Source: VFJL01 sp043752345 (lineage in GTDB: Bacteria > Pseudomonadota > Gammaproteobacteria > Burkholderiales > Nitrosomonadaceae). Taken from it: a stretch of 17,858 nt of DNA. Position 1 is the first letter of the stretch; every line of letters begins with the position of its first letter. Shown here one piece after another: positions 6,353 to 13,978 of this stretch. The notes beneath the pieces were generated by a model. The model saw only the letters and a list, made by a program, of their open reading frames with translations. It did no database searches and was not told the DNA's origin. The position numbers were made by a program, and so were the translations under genes. The DNA is taken from assembly GCA_043752345.1 (NCBI GenBank), contig JAYUYT010000011.1, positions 1 to 17,858 of the forward strand. The letters run 5' to 3'.

Positions 6353-9079
6353 ATGCTGAACAATCTGCTCAAGAAAGTCTTCGGCAGCCGTAATGATCGG
6401 CTGATCAAACAATATTTCCAGACGGTGGGGGTGATTAACTCACTGGAGCCCGCGATGGCGGCGCTGACTGACGCCGAGTTGCGCACCAAAACCGATGAGT
6501 TCAAGCAACGCGTTGCTGATGGGGAGACTCTGGATGCATTGCTGCCAGAGGTATTTGCAGTAGTGCGCGAGGTTAGCAAACGGGTGCTGGGAATGCGCCA
6601 TTTCGGTGTGCAGTTGATAGGTGGCATGGTATTGCATAACGGCAAGATTGCCGAGATGCGGACGGGGGAGGGAAAAACGCTGATGGCAACTTTACCCTCC
6701 TATCTCAATGCTCTGGCTGGCAAAGGCGTGCACCTGGTAACGGTGAACGATTACCTGGCCAAGCGCGATGCTGAATGGATGGGACGTATCTACCAATTCC
6801 TCGGCATCAGTGTGGGCGTGATTCTGTCGCAAATGGAGCATGGCGACAAACAGGCCGCCTACGCTGCTGACATTACCTATGGTACCAACAACGAATTCGG
6901 CTTCGATTACCTGCGTGACAATATGGTGAATCACCCTGCCGAACGAGTGCAACGTCACCTCAACTATGCAATTGTTGACGAAGTCGATTCAATCTTGATC
7001 GACGAAGCGCGTACGCCGTTGATTATCTCCGGCCAGGCAGAGGGGAGCAGTGAAGTTTATACCCGCATGAACGCGCTGATTCCAAAACTTGTCCGTCAGG
7101 AAAAAGAGAGCAGTCCCGGTGACTTCAGCGTGGATGAAAAATCGCAACAGGCATTGCTGAGCGAGGCAGGTTTTGAACATGTAGAGAAGCTGCTTACCCA
7201 AACTGGGTTGCTCTTACCGGGGACCAATCTCTATGATCCCAGCAATATTAATCTGGTTCATCATCTCTATGCAGCACTGCGCGCCCACGCTTTATTTCAT
7301 CGCGACCAGCACTATGTGGTGCAGGACAACGAAGTGATCATTGTGGATGAATTTACCGGGCGGCTTATGTCCGGTAGACGTTGGTCGGAAGGGCTGCATC
7401 AGGCAGTAGAAGCGAAGGAAGGTGTTCCGATTCAGAAGGAGAATCAGACACTTGCTTCGATCACTTTTCAGAATTATTTCCGCATGTATCAGAAGCTGGC
7501 CGGTATGACCGGCACGGCAGATACTGAGGCCTACGAGTTTCAGCAAATCTATGGGCTGGAGACCGTGATCGTTCCGACGCATCGTCCGATGATTCGTGAC
7601 GATCGCATGGATCAGGTATTCCGCACTACAGACGAGAAGAACCGTGCCATCATTGCGGATATCAAAGATTGCTACCAGCGTGGTCAGCCGGTTCTGGTTG
7701 GTACTACTTCAATCGAAAACAATGAATTGCTGTCTGGATTATTGACCCAAGAAAAGCTGCCACATCAAGTATTAAATGCCAAGCAGCACGCACGTGAAGC
7801 AGAGATCGTTGCTCAGGCTGGGCGCCCGAAGATGGCTACCATCGCTACCAATATGGCCGGACGGGGTACCGACATTGTGCTGGGTGGCAACCCGGAGCCC
7901 GAGATCGACCGTATTCGCGCAGACGAGAATCTCAGCGAACAGGCCAAGGAGGAGCGGATCGCCGAGCTGCGTACGCAATGGCAACTTCTGCACGAGGAGG
8001 TACTGAAGCAGGGGGGGCTACATATCATCGGCACCGAACGGCATGAGTCGCGCCGGGTAGATAACCAGTTGCGTGGACGTTCCGGGCGTCAGGGCGATCC
8101 CGGTTCCAGCCGTTTTTATCTTTCGCTGGAAGACCCACTTTTGCGTATTTTCGCTTCCGACCGTGTGGCCAGCATCATGCAGCGCCTCAACATGCCGGAA
8201 GGCGAGGCCATCGAACATCCGTGGGTCACGCGCGCCATTGAGAACGCCCAGCGCAAAGTGGAAGCCCGCAACTTCGATATGCGCAAGCAGTTGCTGGAAT
8301 ATGATGATGTCGCCAACGATCAGCGCAAGGTGATTTATCAGCAGCGCAATGAGCTAATGGAGTCACAAGACATTTCAGAAACGATCACATCCATGCGCGA
8401 GGACGTACTGGATGGTCTTATTGGCCTCTATATTCCGCCGCAGAGCGTTGAGGAACAATGGGACGTATCAGGGCTGGAAAAGGCGTTGGCCGCTGAATAT
8501 CAGCTACATCTACCGTTGCACGAGTGGTTGGAGAAAGAGCCTGACCTGCACGAAGAGAATTTACTTCAGCGCGTCGCCGAGGTGGTGCACGAGCATTATC
8601 AGAACAAGGTGCAGCAAGTCGGTGCCGATGTCATGCACCATTATGAGCGTGCGGTGATGCTGCAAAGTCTGGACAATCGCTGGCGTGAGCATTTGGCGGC
8701 GTTAGATCATCTGCGTCAAGGCATTCACCTGCGTGGTTATGCACAGAAAAACCCAAAACAGGAGTACAAGCGCGAGGCTTTTGAGCTGTTCTCCAGCATG
8801 ATGGAAGAAATCAAGGCTGAAGTCACCAAGATCCTCATGACGGTCCAGATCAGAAGTGAGCAGCAGGTGGAAGAGGTGGCGGAAGCACCGAGGGCGCCAG
8901 TGAATGTTCAGTACCACCATGCAGCTTATGAGGAAGCCTTGGGGGAAGATAGTGAGCACGAAGACAAACAAGAAAAACACCAGCCGTTCGTGCGACAAAG
9001 CGGCAAGGTCGGCCGCAATGATCCGTGCCCGTGCGGATCAGGGAAGAAGTATAAGCAGTGTCACGGCAAGCTGAATTAA
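6353..9079 (+). CDS. secA: Protein translocase ATPase SecA
   Basis: SecA is the peripheral motor ATPase that pushes preproteins through the SecYEG channel. The 908-residue length matches E. coli SecA (901). Visible elements are the N-terminal LLKKVFGSRNDR, Walker A RTGEGKT (103-109, Lys108), the DEAD-like motif VDEVDSILIDEART (D209 and E210), preprotein-binding and helical-wing regions, NBD2 motifs TNMAGRGTDIVLGGN and ERHESRRVDNQLRGRSGRQGDPG, and the C-terminal zinc site CPCGSGKKYKQCH (C892, C894, C903, H904) that binds SecB and phospholipid. Everything expected for a full, active SecA is present. The Shine-Dalgarno is weak (GAGA about 5 nt before ATG). It is preceded by a strong terminator rather than by a secM-type gene, so the E. 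coli translation-arrest control seems absent. Confidence 0.98.
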   Translation: MLNNLLKKVFGSRNDRLIKQYFQTVGVINSLEPAMAALTDAELRTKTDEFKQRVADGETLDALLPEVFAVVREVSKRVLGMRHFGVQLIGGMVLHNGKIAEMRTGEGKTLMATLPSYLNALAGKGVHLVTVNDYLAKRDAEWMGRIYQFLGISVGVILSQMEHGDKQAAYAADITYGTNNEFGFDYLRDNMVNHPAERVQRHLNYAIVDEVDSILIDEARTPLIISGQAEGSSEVYTRMNALIPKLVRQEKESSPGDFSVDEKSQQALLSEAGFEHVEKLLTQTGLLLPGTNLYDPSNINLVHHLYAALRAHALFHRDQHYVVQDNEVIIVDEFTGRLMSGRRWSEGLHQAVEAKEGVPIQKENQTLASITFQNYFRMYQKLAGMTGTADTEAYEFQQIYGLETVIVPTHRPMIRDDRMDQVFRTTDEKNRAIIADIKDCYQRGQPVLVGTTSIENNELLSGLLTQEKLPHQVLNAKQHAREAEIVAQAGRPKMATIATNMAGRGTDIVLGGNPEPEIDRIRADENLSEQAKEERIAELRTQWQLLHEEVLKQGGLHIIGTERHESRRVDNQLRGRSGRQGDPGSSRFYLSLEDPLLRIFASDRVASIMQRLNMPEGEAIEHPWVTRAIENAQRKVEARNFDMRKQLLEYDDVANDQRKVIYQQRNELMESQDISETITSMREDVLDGLIGLYIPPQSVEEQWDVSGLEKALAAEYQLHLPLHEWLEKEPDLHEENLLQRVAEVVHEHYQNKVQQVGADVMHHYERAVMLQSLDNRWREHLAALDHLRQGIHLRGYAQKNPKQEYKREAFELFSSMMEEIKAEVTKILMTVQIRSEQQVEEVAEAPRAPVNVQYHHAAYEEALGEDSEHEDKQEKHQPFVRQSGKVGRNDPCPCGSGKKYKQCHGKLN

Positions 9080-9099
9080 CAGTAGCAGATATTTGCCAG

Positions 9100-9123
9100 A
9101 TGTACCCTGACGGTCACATTTTT
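9100..9123 (+). terminator. Probable rho-independent terminator of secA
   Basis: ATGTACC (9100-9106) can pair with GGTCACAT (9112-9119) with a single bulged C, giving a 7-bp stem and the loop CTGAC, followed by a run of five T residues. It lies about 20 nt after the secA stop codon. Confidence 0.5.
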
Positions 9124-9302
9124 ATGCATCATTGAAGAATGCGCCGCGACTGTTTTATCGGGACGGTATGATGGTACGCCGCCATGCCAAATCTTCACCG
9201 TTCATATCCATTACCCTTACTTACATCGCAGTCGGCGCCGGTCGCACGCTAAAACTTGGATTCCTTGGGAAATGGTTCAGTCGGTGATGATGGGTTTCAG
9301 GT

Positions 9303-9308
9303 TATAAT
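9303..9308 (+). promoter_or_regulatory. Candidate -10 element (TATAAT) of the RNase II-like gene
   Basis: A perfect TATAAT lies 76 nt before the ATG at 9385, in an otherwise gene-free spacer and downstream of the secA terminator. No good -35 hexamer is found at 16-18 nt, so the promoter would be weak or activator-dependent. Confidence 0.4.
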
Positions 9309-9384
9309 TCAGTATCCGACGCATTGATCAGTTCTGGCTCGGCGATTTCAATCACTCTCGCCGGCCACGTCCGCAACAACACTC

Positions 9385-11241
9385 ATGAATGTTTTTTACG
9401 AAGAGGAAGGCGTTTTCAAAGTAGGCGCCATTCTTGCCGACAACACGACCTCGCTGCAAGTAGAAGCACCTCACGGTAAGCGCTCAAAAATCAAGGCTGC
9501 ATCGGTGCTGCTGCGGTTTGACGTACCACCGCTGTCCGAATTCATGCAGTTCGCACAAAAAACGGCAGATGACCTGGATCTGAACTTCCTCTGGGAGTGT
9601 TGCGTAACTGATGCCGAGTTTGCCAGCGATGCTCTGGCTGCAGATTATTTTGGCCACTCGCCCAGCCCGCTGGAAGCAGCAGCAGTGTTGATCCGGCTGC
9701 ACGCTGCGCCGATGTATTTCTATAAAAAAGGCCGGGGACGCTATAAAGCCGCACCGCCGGAGGCGCTCAAGGCAGCGCTCGCCAGTCAGGAAAAAAAACG
9801 TCTCCAGGCAGAGCAACAATCTCATTATGTGAAGCTGTTAACAGCGTTCATTCTGCCAGAGGAGTTCAGGCCGCTGTTATCTGAGTTGCTCTACCAGCCA
9901 GACAAAAATACAGTTGAATGGAAGGCACTGGATGTTGCTTGCACTACAGCCAAATTAAACGTCCCCAGACTGCTGGAGAAATGCGGTGCAATACCGTCCT
10001 CGCATGATTACCATTTCAACCGATTTCTGCTGGAGCATTTCCCAGAGGGTACAGGCTTTGGTCCGCTCGACGCGGCCGGTGAACTGAGCGACCCGGTAGA
10101 CTTGCCGGTAGCGGATGTGGCTGCATTCAGCATAGACGATGCCACTACCACCGAAATTGATGATGCCTTTTCAGTTACACCATTGACGCTCGGTAGCTTT
10201 CGCGTCGGTATCCATATTGCTGCTCCTGCATTGGGGATAGCGCCAGGATCACCTCTGGACAGAGTGGTGGCAAAACGTCTTTCCACCGTCTATCTGCCGG
10301 GGAACAAGATCACCATGTTGCCGGAAAGCGTGATACACCACTACACGCTGGGTGAAGAACGGTTGTGTCCGGTGCTTTCAATGTATCTAGACGTGGCGGA
10401 TGATTTCACCATAACCGCCACGCACAGTCGTATCGAGCAGGTGAAAATTGCCGCGAATCTGCGACACGACACGCTGGAGCAACATTTTAATGAATACACC
10501 CTGGCGAATGACAGCCTCGATCATCCTTTTGGCAAAGAGCTGCGGGCGCTATGGGATTTTGCTTGCAAGATGGAAGTATTGCGCGGCAAGGCCAGCGACA
10601 GCAACAATGACAAAATTGATTACAGCTTTAATGTTAAAGATGATTACGTCACCATCAGCGAGCGCCGGCGTGGCTCGCCGATCGACAAGGTAGTGTCGGA
10701 GCTGATGATTTACGTCAATGCCGAATGGGGTAGGCAACTGGCCGATGGTGGGGTCACCGGTATCTATCGCAGCCAGGGTGGCGGCAAGGTGAGAATGAGC
10801 ACCTCTCCTGCACCACATCAGGGTTTGGGTGTTTCTCAGTATGCCTGGATCAGTTCACCATTGCGCCGCTATGTGGATCTGATTAATCAACGGCAACTAA
10901 TTGCGCTGCTGCGTGGGGAAGTTCCGCCCTACACTAGAGAAAGTGATGATCTGTTGCTGGCGATGCGGGATTTTGAGGCGACATATGAGGCTTATGGGGA
11001 TTTTCAGCGTGGCATGGAACGCTACTGGTGTCTGCGCTGGTTATTGCAGGAGAATATCAGTGCAACTGGTGCACAGGTACTCAAGGAGAATCTGGTGAAG
11101 TTAGACTGTCTGCCACTGGTAGTACGGGTGCCCTCGCTGCCGGACATGTCGCCAGAAACGAATGTTGAAGTGGAGATTTCCCAGGTTGATTTACTGGATC
11201 TCACGTGCAACGCAAGATTCCTGCGTAAACTGGAACCTTAG
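9385..11241 (+). CDS. RNase II/RNB-domain family protein (putative 3'-5' exoribonuclease, divergent)
   Basis: The 618-residue protein carries an RNB catalytic domain (about 240-570) of the RNase II/R family, which degrades single-stranded RNA from the 3' end. Supporting motifs are AFSIDDATTTEIDDAFSV (247-264), VGIHIAAPALGIAPGSPLD, STVYLPGNKITMLPE and YAWISSPLRRYVDLINQRQL near 500. The catalytic acid series usually read as D-x5-D-x-D-D is here D251-x5-E257-x-D259-D260, and the common HIADVS is HIAAPA, so it is a divergent branch. The N-terminus (1-45) looks like a small beta domain rather than a canonical cold-shock domain, residues about 90-220 are helical, and the C-terminal S1/OB part is short. 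This form occurs as a separate RNB protein in betaproteobacteria. No Shine-Dalgarno precedes the ATG. Activity is probable but not certain. Confidence 0.85.
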   Translation: MNVFYEEEGVFKVGAILADNTTSLQVEAPHGKRSKIKAASVLLRFDVPPLSEFMQFAQKTADDLDLNFLWECCVTDAEFASDALAADYFGHSPSPLEAAAVLIRLHAAPMYFYKKGRGRYKAAPPEALKAALASQEKKRLQAEQQSHYVKLLTAFILPEEFRPLLSELLYQPDKNTVEWKALDVACTTAKLNVPRLLEKCGAIPSSHDYHFNRFLLEHFPEGTGFGPLDAAGELSDPVDLPVADVAAFSIDDATTTEIDDAFSVTPLTLGSFRVGIHIAAPALGIAPGSPLDRVVAKRLSTVYLPGNKITMLPESVIHHYTLGEERLCPVLSMYLDVADDFTITATHSRIEQVKIAANLRHDTLEQHFNEYTLANDSLDHPFGKELRALWDFACKMEVLRGKASDSNNDKIDYSFNVKDDYVTISERRRGSPIDKVVSELMIYVNAEWGRQLADGGVTGIYRSQGGGKVRMSTSPAPHQGLGVSQYAWISSPLRRYVDLINQRQLIALLRGEVPPYTRESDDLLLAMRDFEATYEAYGDFQRGMERYWCLRWLLQENISATGAQVLKENLVKLDCLPLVVRVPSLPDMSPETNVEVEISQVDLLDLTCNARFLRKLEP

Positions 11242-11266
11242 CCATGTGACAAGCGTGGCTTTGTTG
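11240..11266 (+). terminator. Possible terminator hairpin at the end of the RNase II-like gene
   Basis: AGCCATG (11240-11246) pairs with CGTGGCT (11254-11260), including one G-T pair, around the loop TGACAAG, followed by a broken T tract TTGTTG. It begins inside the stop codon. The weak T tract and overlap with a promoter-like sequence leave it uncertain. Confidence 0.35.
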
Positions 11267-11274
11267 CTTACAAT
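11246..11274 (+). promoter_or_regulatory. Probable sigma70-type promoter of the tonB-like gene
   Basis: GTGACA (11246-11251, five of six matches to the -35 consensus) is separated by exactly 17 nt from TACAAT (11269-11274, five of six to -10). Transcription would start near 11281, about 44 nt before the TTG start. The -35 lies inside the hairpin that may terminate the preceding gene. Confidence 0.5.
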
Positions 11275-11324
11275 GGATATGACAGAAAACGCTCTCAGGC
11301 TTAATTCTCAAACTCTCTAGTACG

Positions 11325-12242
11325 TTGACTGCCACATCAAACATTCCAGATTTCAATCTCGCCACATTTCACGGCTGGCTGCTTGATCCGTCATCACGCC
11401 TGAATGTAGCAATACTGCTGTCATTGATTTTTCATGCAATTGTATTGTTTGGTGTGACCTTCAAGCTTCCATCTGTAAAGATCGACAAAGCTGCAACACC
11501 GCTGGAAGTGGTGCTGGTCAATAGTAAATCCGCATCGAAACCACACAAGGCGAATACATTGGCACAGGCCAATCTGGATGGCGGCGGCAACACTGACGAT
11601 GATCGCCGCGCCAAGACACCCTTTCCACTGTTGCTACAACACAAGCAACCGGTCGATGTGGCCAATGCCAGTCAGAAGACTGGGCAACTCGAGCAAGAAG
11701 CGAAAAGGCTGATGACTGCGGTCAATAGCAAGCACGACATCTATCAACCTGATCTTCAGTCAGAGAGGCTGGTACAGAGACAGGACATGCCTAATACTAC
11801 TGATCTGATGCAGCGCAGCCTGGAGATTGCACGCTTGGAAGCACAAATTTCCAAGGACTATGAAGCTTATCAGAAGCGTCCGAAACGCAGGTTCATCGGT
11901 GCCCGTGCGCAGGAATACCGCTTCGCTCGCTATGTCGAAGATTGGCGGGCCAAGGTGGAGCGGGTTGGAAATCTGAATTATCCTGAAGCCGCCAAGCGGG
12001 AAAAACTGTTCGGAAATTTGCAGCTCACCGTCGGTATTAAGTCTGATGGCAGTTTGGAGTCGGTTGAGATCAATCGTTCCTCAGGGAAGAAGATTCTGGA
12101 TGAGGCAGCGATACGCATTGTGAAACTCGCCGGGCAGAATGGTTTCGCTCCTTTTCCACCTGATATCAGTCAAGATACCGATATCCTGCATATCACCCGT
12201 ACCTGGGTATTTACTCGCTCGGACGAATTGCTGAGCGAATAA
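11325..12242 (+). CDS. TonB-family energy transducer
   Basis: TonB spans the periplasm and passes proton-motive energy from ExbB/ExbD to outer-membrane transporters. The 305-residue product has one inner-membrane helix at about 26-47 with the S-x3-H signature (S33, H37) known from TonB, a long hydrophilic periplasmic segment, and a C-terminal TonB domain (about 195-300): YVEDWRAKVERVGNLNYPEAA, then NLQLTVGIKSDGSLESVEIN and FAPFPPDI. The usual Glu-Pro/Lys-Pro-rich spacer is missing and is replaced by a charged, partly helical linker (about 115-190). The start is uncertain: the frame has no ATG before the membrane helix, so TTG at 11325 is taken, without a Shine-Dalgarno; an in-frame ATT at 11304 after CAGG is a less likely option. 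No exbB/exbD or receptor gene is adjacent. Confidence 0.85.
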   Translation: MTATSNIPDFNLATFHGWLLDPSSRLNVAILLSLIFHAIVLFGVTFKLPSVKIDKAATPLEVVLVNSKSASKPHKANTLAQANLDGGGNTDDDRRAKTPFPLLLQHKQPVDVANASQKTGQLEQEAKRLMTAVNSKHDIYQPDLQSERLVQRQDMPNTTDLMQRSLEIARLEAQISKDYEAYQKRPKRRFIGARAQEYRFARYVEDWRAKVERVGNLNYPEAAKREKLFGNLQLTVGIKSDGSLESVEINRSSGKKILDEAAIRIVKLAGQNGFAPFPPDISQDTDILHITRTWVFTRSDELLSE

Positions 12243-12269
12243 TCAGAGCAGGTTTCAGAGTATGGTTGC

Positions 12270-12298
12270 TTGACACTGCTGTACTAACCACTAATCAT
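12270..12298 (+). promoter_or_regulatory. Possible promoter of aroE
   Basis: A perfect -35 hexamer TTGACA (12270-12275) is followed after 17 nt by AATCAT (four of six to -10). Transcription would then start at or next to the aroE ATG at 12306, giving a leaderless mRNA. The -10 is poor, so this remains tentative. Confidence 0.3.
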
Positions 12299-12305
12299 TG
12301 CGCCT

Positions 12306-13124
12306 ATGTCTGATCTCTATGCCGTCATTGGCAACCCTATTGCTCACAGCAAGTCACCGTTAATTCATGCCGAATTCTCCCGGCAGACCGGCCAGGATAT
12401 GCGCTATGAAGCCATCCTTGCACCGCTAGATGGTTTCGTCATGGCAGTAGCAATTTTCCGGAAATGTGGTGGCAAAGGCGTGAATGTGACTGTTCCATTC
12501 AAGCTTGAAGCCTGCAAGATTTCGACCCGCTTGACTGAACGGGCTGCCGCTGCTCAGGCGGTCAACACGCTCGTATTCGATGACGATGAAATTCTTGGCG
12601 ATAACACCGATGGTGCTGGATTGGTGCGCGACATTGTAGTCAATCTGGATTTTGTCATTACGGGGAAACGGGTGTTGCTGATGGGTACAGGTGGAGCCGC
12701 CTGTGGCGTGTTGCTGCCGCTACTGGAACACCAGCCGCAGATGCTGACCATTGCCAATCGCACCGCGCAAAAAGCGTGCGAACTGCAGCAGCAGTTTTCT
12801 GCATATGGGAGTATTGCATCCTCTGGTTATGCGGAGCTTGCCGGACAAAAATTCGACATCATCATCAACGCCACCTCCGCCAGCCTGAGTGGCGAGCTGC
12901 CGTCACTACCCGCAGGTGTGTTCGCTGCCGAGTCGCTGGCTTACGACATGATGTACGGCAATGGGCTTACGCCTTTTCTGCAATTTGCGCAACAGCAAGG
13001 CGCGGCCCACCTGGCTGATGGCATAGGCATGCTGGTGGAGCAGGCAGCAGAATCGTTTTTCCTGTGGCGCGGAGTGAGACCAGAAACGGAACCTGTGATT
13101 GCGATGCTAAGACCAGAGACATGA
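12306..13124 (+). CDS. aroE: Shikimate dehydrogenase (NADP+)
   Basis: AroE reduces 3-dehydroshikimate to shikimate with NADPH in aromatic amino-acid biosynthesis, in the cytoplasm. The 272-residue length equals that of E. coli AroE. Motifs are YAVIGNPIAHSKSP (5-18, shikimate-binding Ser pair), GVNVTVPFK (58-66, catalytic Lys66), LGDNTDG (97-103, catalytic Asp102), the Rossmann loop GTGGAACGV (127-135) and ANRTAQKA (150-157), whose Asn-Arg-Thr and Lys bind the NADP 2'-phosphate, and DGIGMLVEQAA near the C-terminus. The loop departs slightly from the common GAGGAARGV. No Shine-Dalgarno is visible before the ATG. It lies 63 nt after the tonB-like gene and 30 nt before mtgA. Confidence 0.97.
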   Translation: MSDLYAVIGNPIAHSKSPLIHAEFSRQTGQDMRYEAILAPLDGFVMAVAIFRKCGGKGVNVTVPFKLEACKISTRLTERAAAAQAVNTLVFDDDEILGDNTDGAGLVRDIVVNLDFVITGKRVLLMGTGGAACGVLLPLLEHQPQMLTIANRTAQKACELQQQFSAYGSIASSGYAELAGQKFDIIINATSASLSGELPSLPAGVFAAESLAYDMMYGNGLTPFLQFAQQQGAAHLADGIGMLVEQAAESFFLWRGVRPETEPVIAMLRPET

Positions 13125-13154
13125 AGAGGCGGATTTAGAATTATCCGATAAAGC

Positions 13155-13853
13155 ATGGGAAAATTTCTCAAGCGCTGGTTCTGGCGATTTCTCTTCTTTC
13201 TTGTCGGCGCAGTATTGCTCTATCAAGTGTGGATTTTCGGCCACATCGTTTACTGGAATTTCTATAACCCAGCTACCAGTGCATTCATGCAAAAGCGACT
13301 GGATGTACTGCAGGAAAAGAAACCCGAGGCAATGTTGCACCATCAATGGGTGCCTTACGAGCAGATTTCGCCCCATCTCAAGCGCGCCATCATTGCGGCC
13401 GAAGATGGTAAATTTCTGCAGCACGAAGGCTTCGACTTTGAAGCCATTCAGAAAGCCTACGAGAAAAATCTGGAGAAGGGAAAGTTTGTCAGGGGTGGCT
13501 CCACCATCAGCCAGCAGCTTGCGAAGAATCTGTTTCTCTCCGGCAACAAGACACCGTGGCGCAAGATCGAGGAAGCCATCATTACGCTGATGCTGGAAAA
13601 TGTGATGTCCAAGCGCCGCATTCTGGAAATTTACTTGAACAAGATCGAATGGGGCAATGGTGTATTCGGTGCGGAAGCTGCCAGCCGCTACTACTACGGT
13701 GTCCCCGCTTCAGCCCTCACGGCAAAACAAGCCGCCCGTCTTGCCGCAATGGTTCCCAACCCGCGTTTTTATGATCTCAATCGCAATACGCCGTGGTTGC
13801 TGAAAAAAACCGATATCATTTTCAACCGGATGGTTTCGACACCAATTCCCTGA
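13155..13853 (+). CDS. mtgA: Monofunctional biosynthetic peptidoglycan transglycosylase
   Basis: MtgA polymerises lipid II into glycan strands and lacks a transpeptidase domain. The 232-residue protein has an N-terminal membrane helix (about 8-30) and a single glycosyltransferase family 51 domain: AAEDGKFLQHEGFD with catalytic Glu83, RGGSTISQQLAKNLFL (113-128), a second acidic position in RKIEEAI, and KRRILEIYLNKIEWGNGVFGAEAASRYYYG. The length is normal for MtgA, so it is not a truncated class A PBP. It follows aroE after 30 nt with a weak ribosome-binding region and is probably co-transcribed. The ATG at 13155 gives the usual short basic N-terminus, MGKFLKRW. Confidence 0.96.
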   Translation: MGKFLKRWFWRFLFFLVGAVLLYQVWIFGHIVYWNFYNPATSAFMQKRLDVLQEKKPEAMLHHQWVPYEQISPHLKRAIIAAEDGKFLQHEGFDFEAIQKAYEKNLEKGKFVRGGSTISQQLAKNLFLSGNKTPWRKIEEAIITLMLENVMSKRRILEIYLNKIEWGNGVFGAEAASRYYYGVPASALTAKQAARLAAMVPNPRFYDLNRNTPWLLKKTDIIFNRMVSTPIP

Positions 13854-13914
13854 TAATTCGTGGTCTGGGTTGCCGCCAGTATGGGACATACAGCATCCTG
13901 TCTAGGATAATTAT

Positions 13915-13943
13915 TCGACCTAGCCCCTGATTTTCCTTACAAT
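13915..13943 (+). promoter_or_regulatory. Probable promoter of mgtE
   Basis: TCGACC (13915-13920, four of six to -35) is separated by 17 nt from TACAAT (13938-13943, five of six to -10). Transcription would start near 13950, about 29 nt before the ATG at 13979. That leaves no room for a Mg2+-sensing riboswitch leader. A small ATCCT/AGGAT hairpin at 13895-13908 lies upstream and lacks a T run. Confidence 0.4.
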
Positions 13944-13978
13944 CTGGCAATTTTGTCTTGCTGCTGGGGCGATCTGCC

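Larger units (their letters stand above)
9080..9384. other. 305-nt intergenic spacer between secA and the RNase II-like gene
   Basis: No coding frame is convincing here. The left end holds a probable secA terminator (9100-9123) and the right end a consensus -10 hexamer (9303-9308). The middle part, about 9125-9275, shows nothing recognisable: no tRNA, repeat or strong hairpin was found by eye. Confidence 0.6.

Noticed and set aside
13854..13978. Mg2+ riboswitch (M-box or ykkC-like) upstream of mgtE
   Set aside because: The spacer is 125 nt and a plausible promoter leaves a leader of only about 29 nt; no matching structure is visible.
13958..13978. Seven-residue N-terminal extension of mgtE from TTG 13958
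   Set aside because: The ATG at 13979 has a better upstream purine stretch and gives an ordinary MgtE N-terminus.
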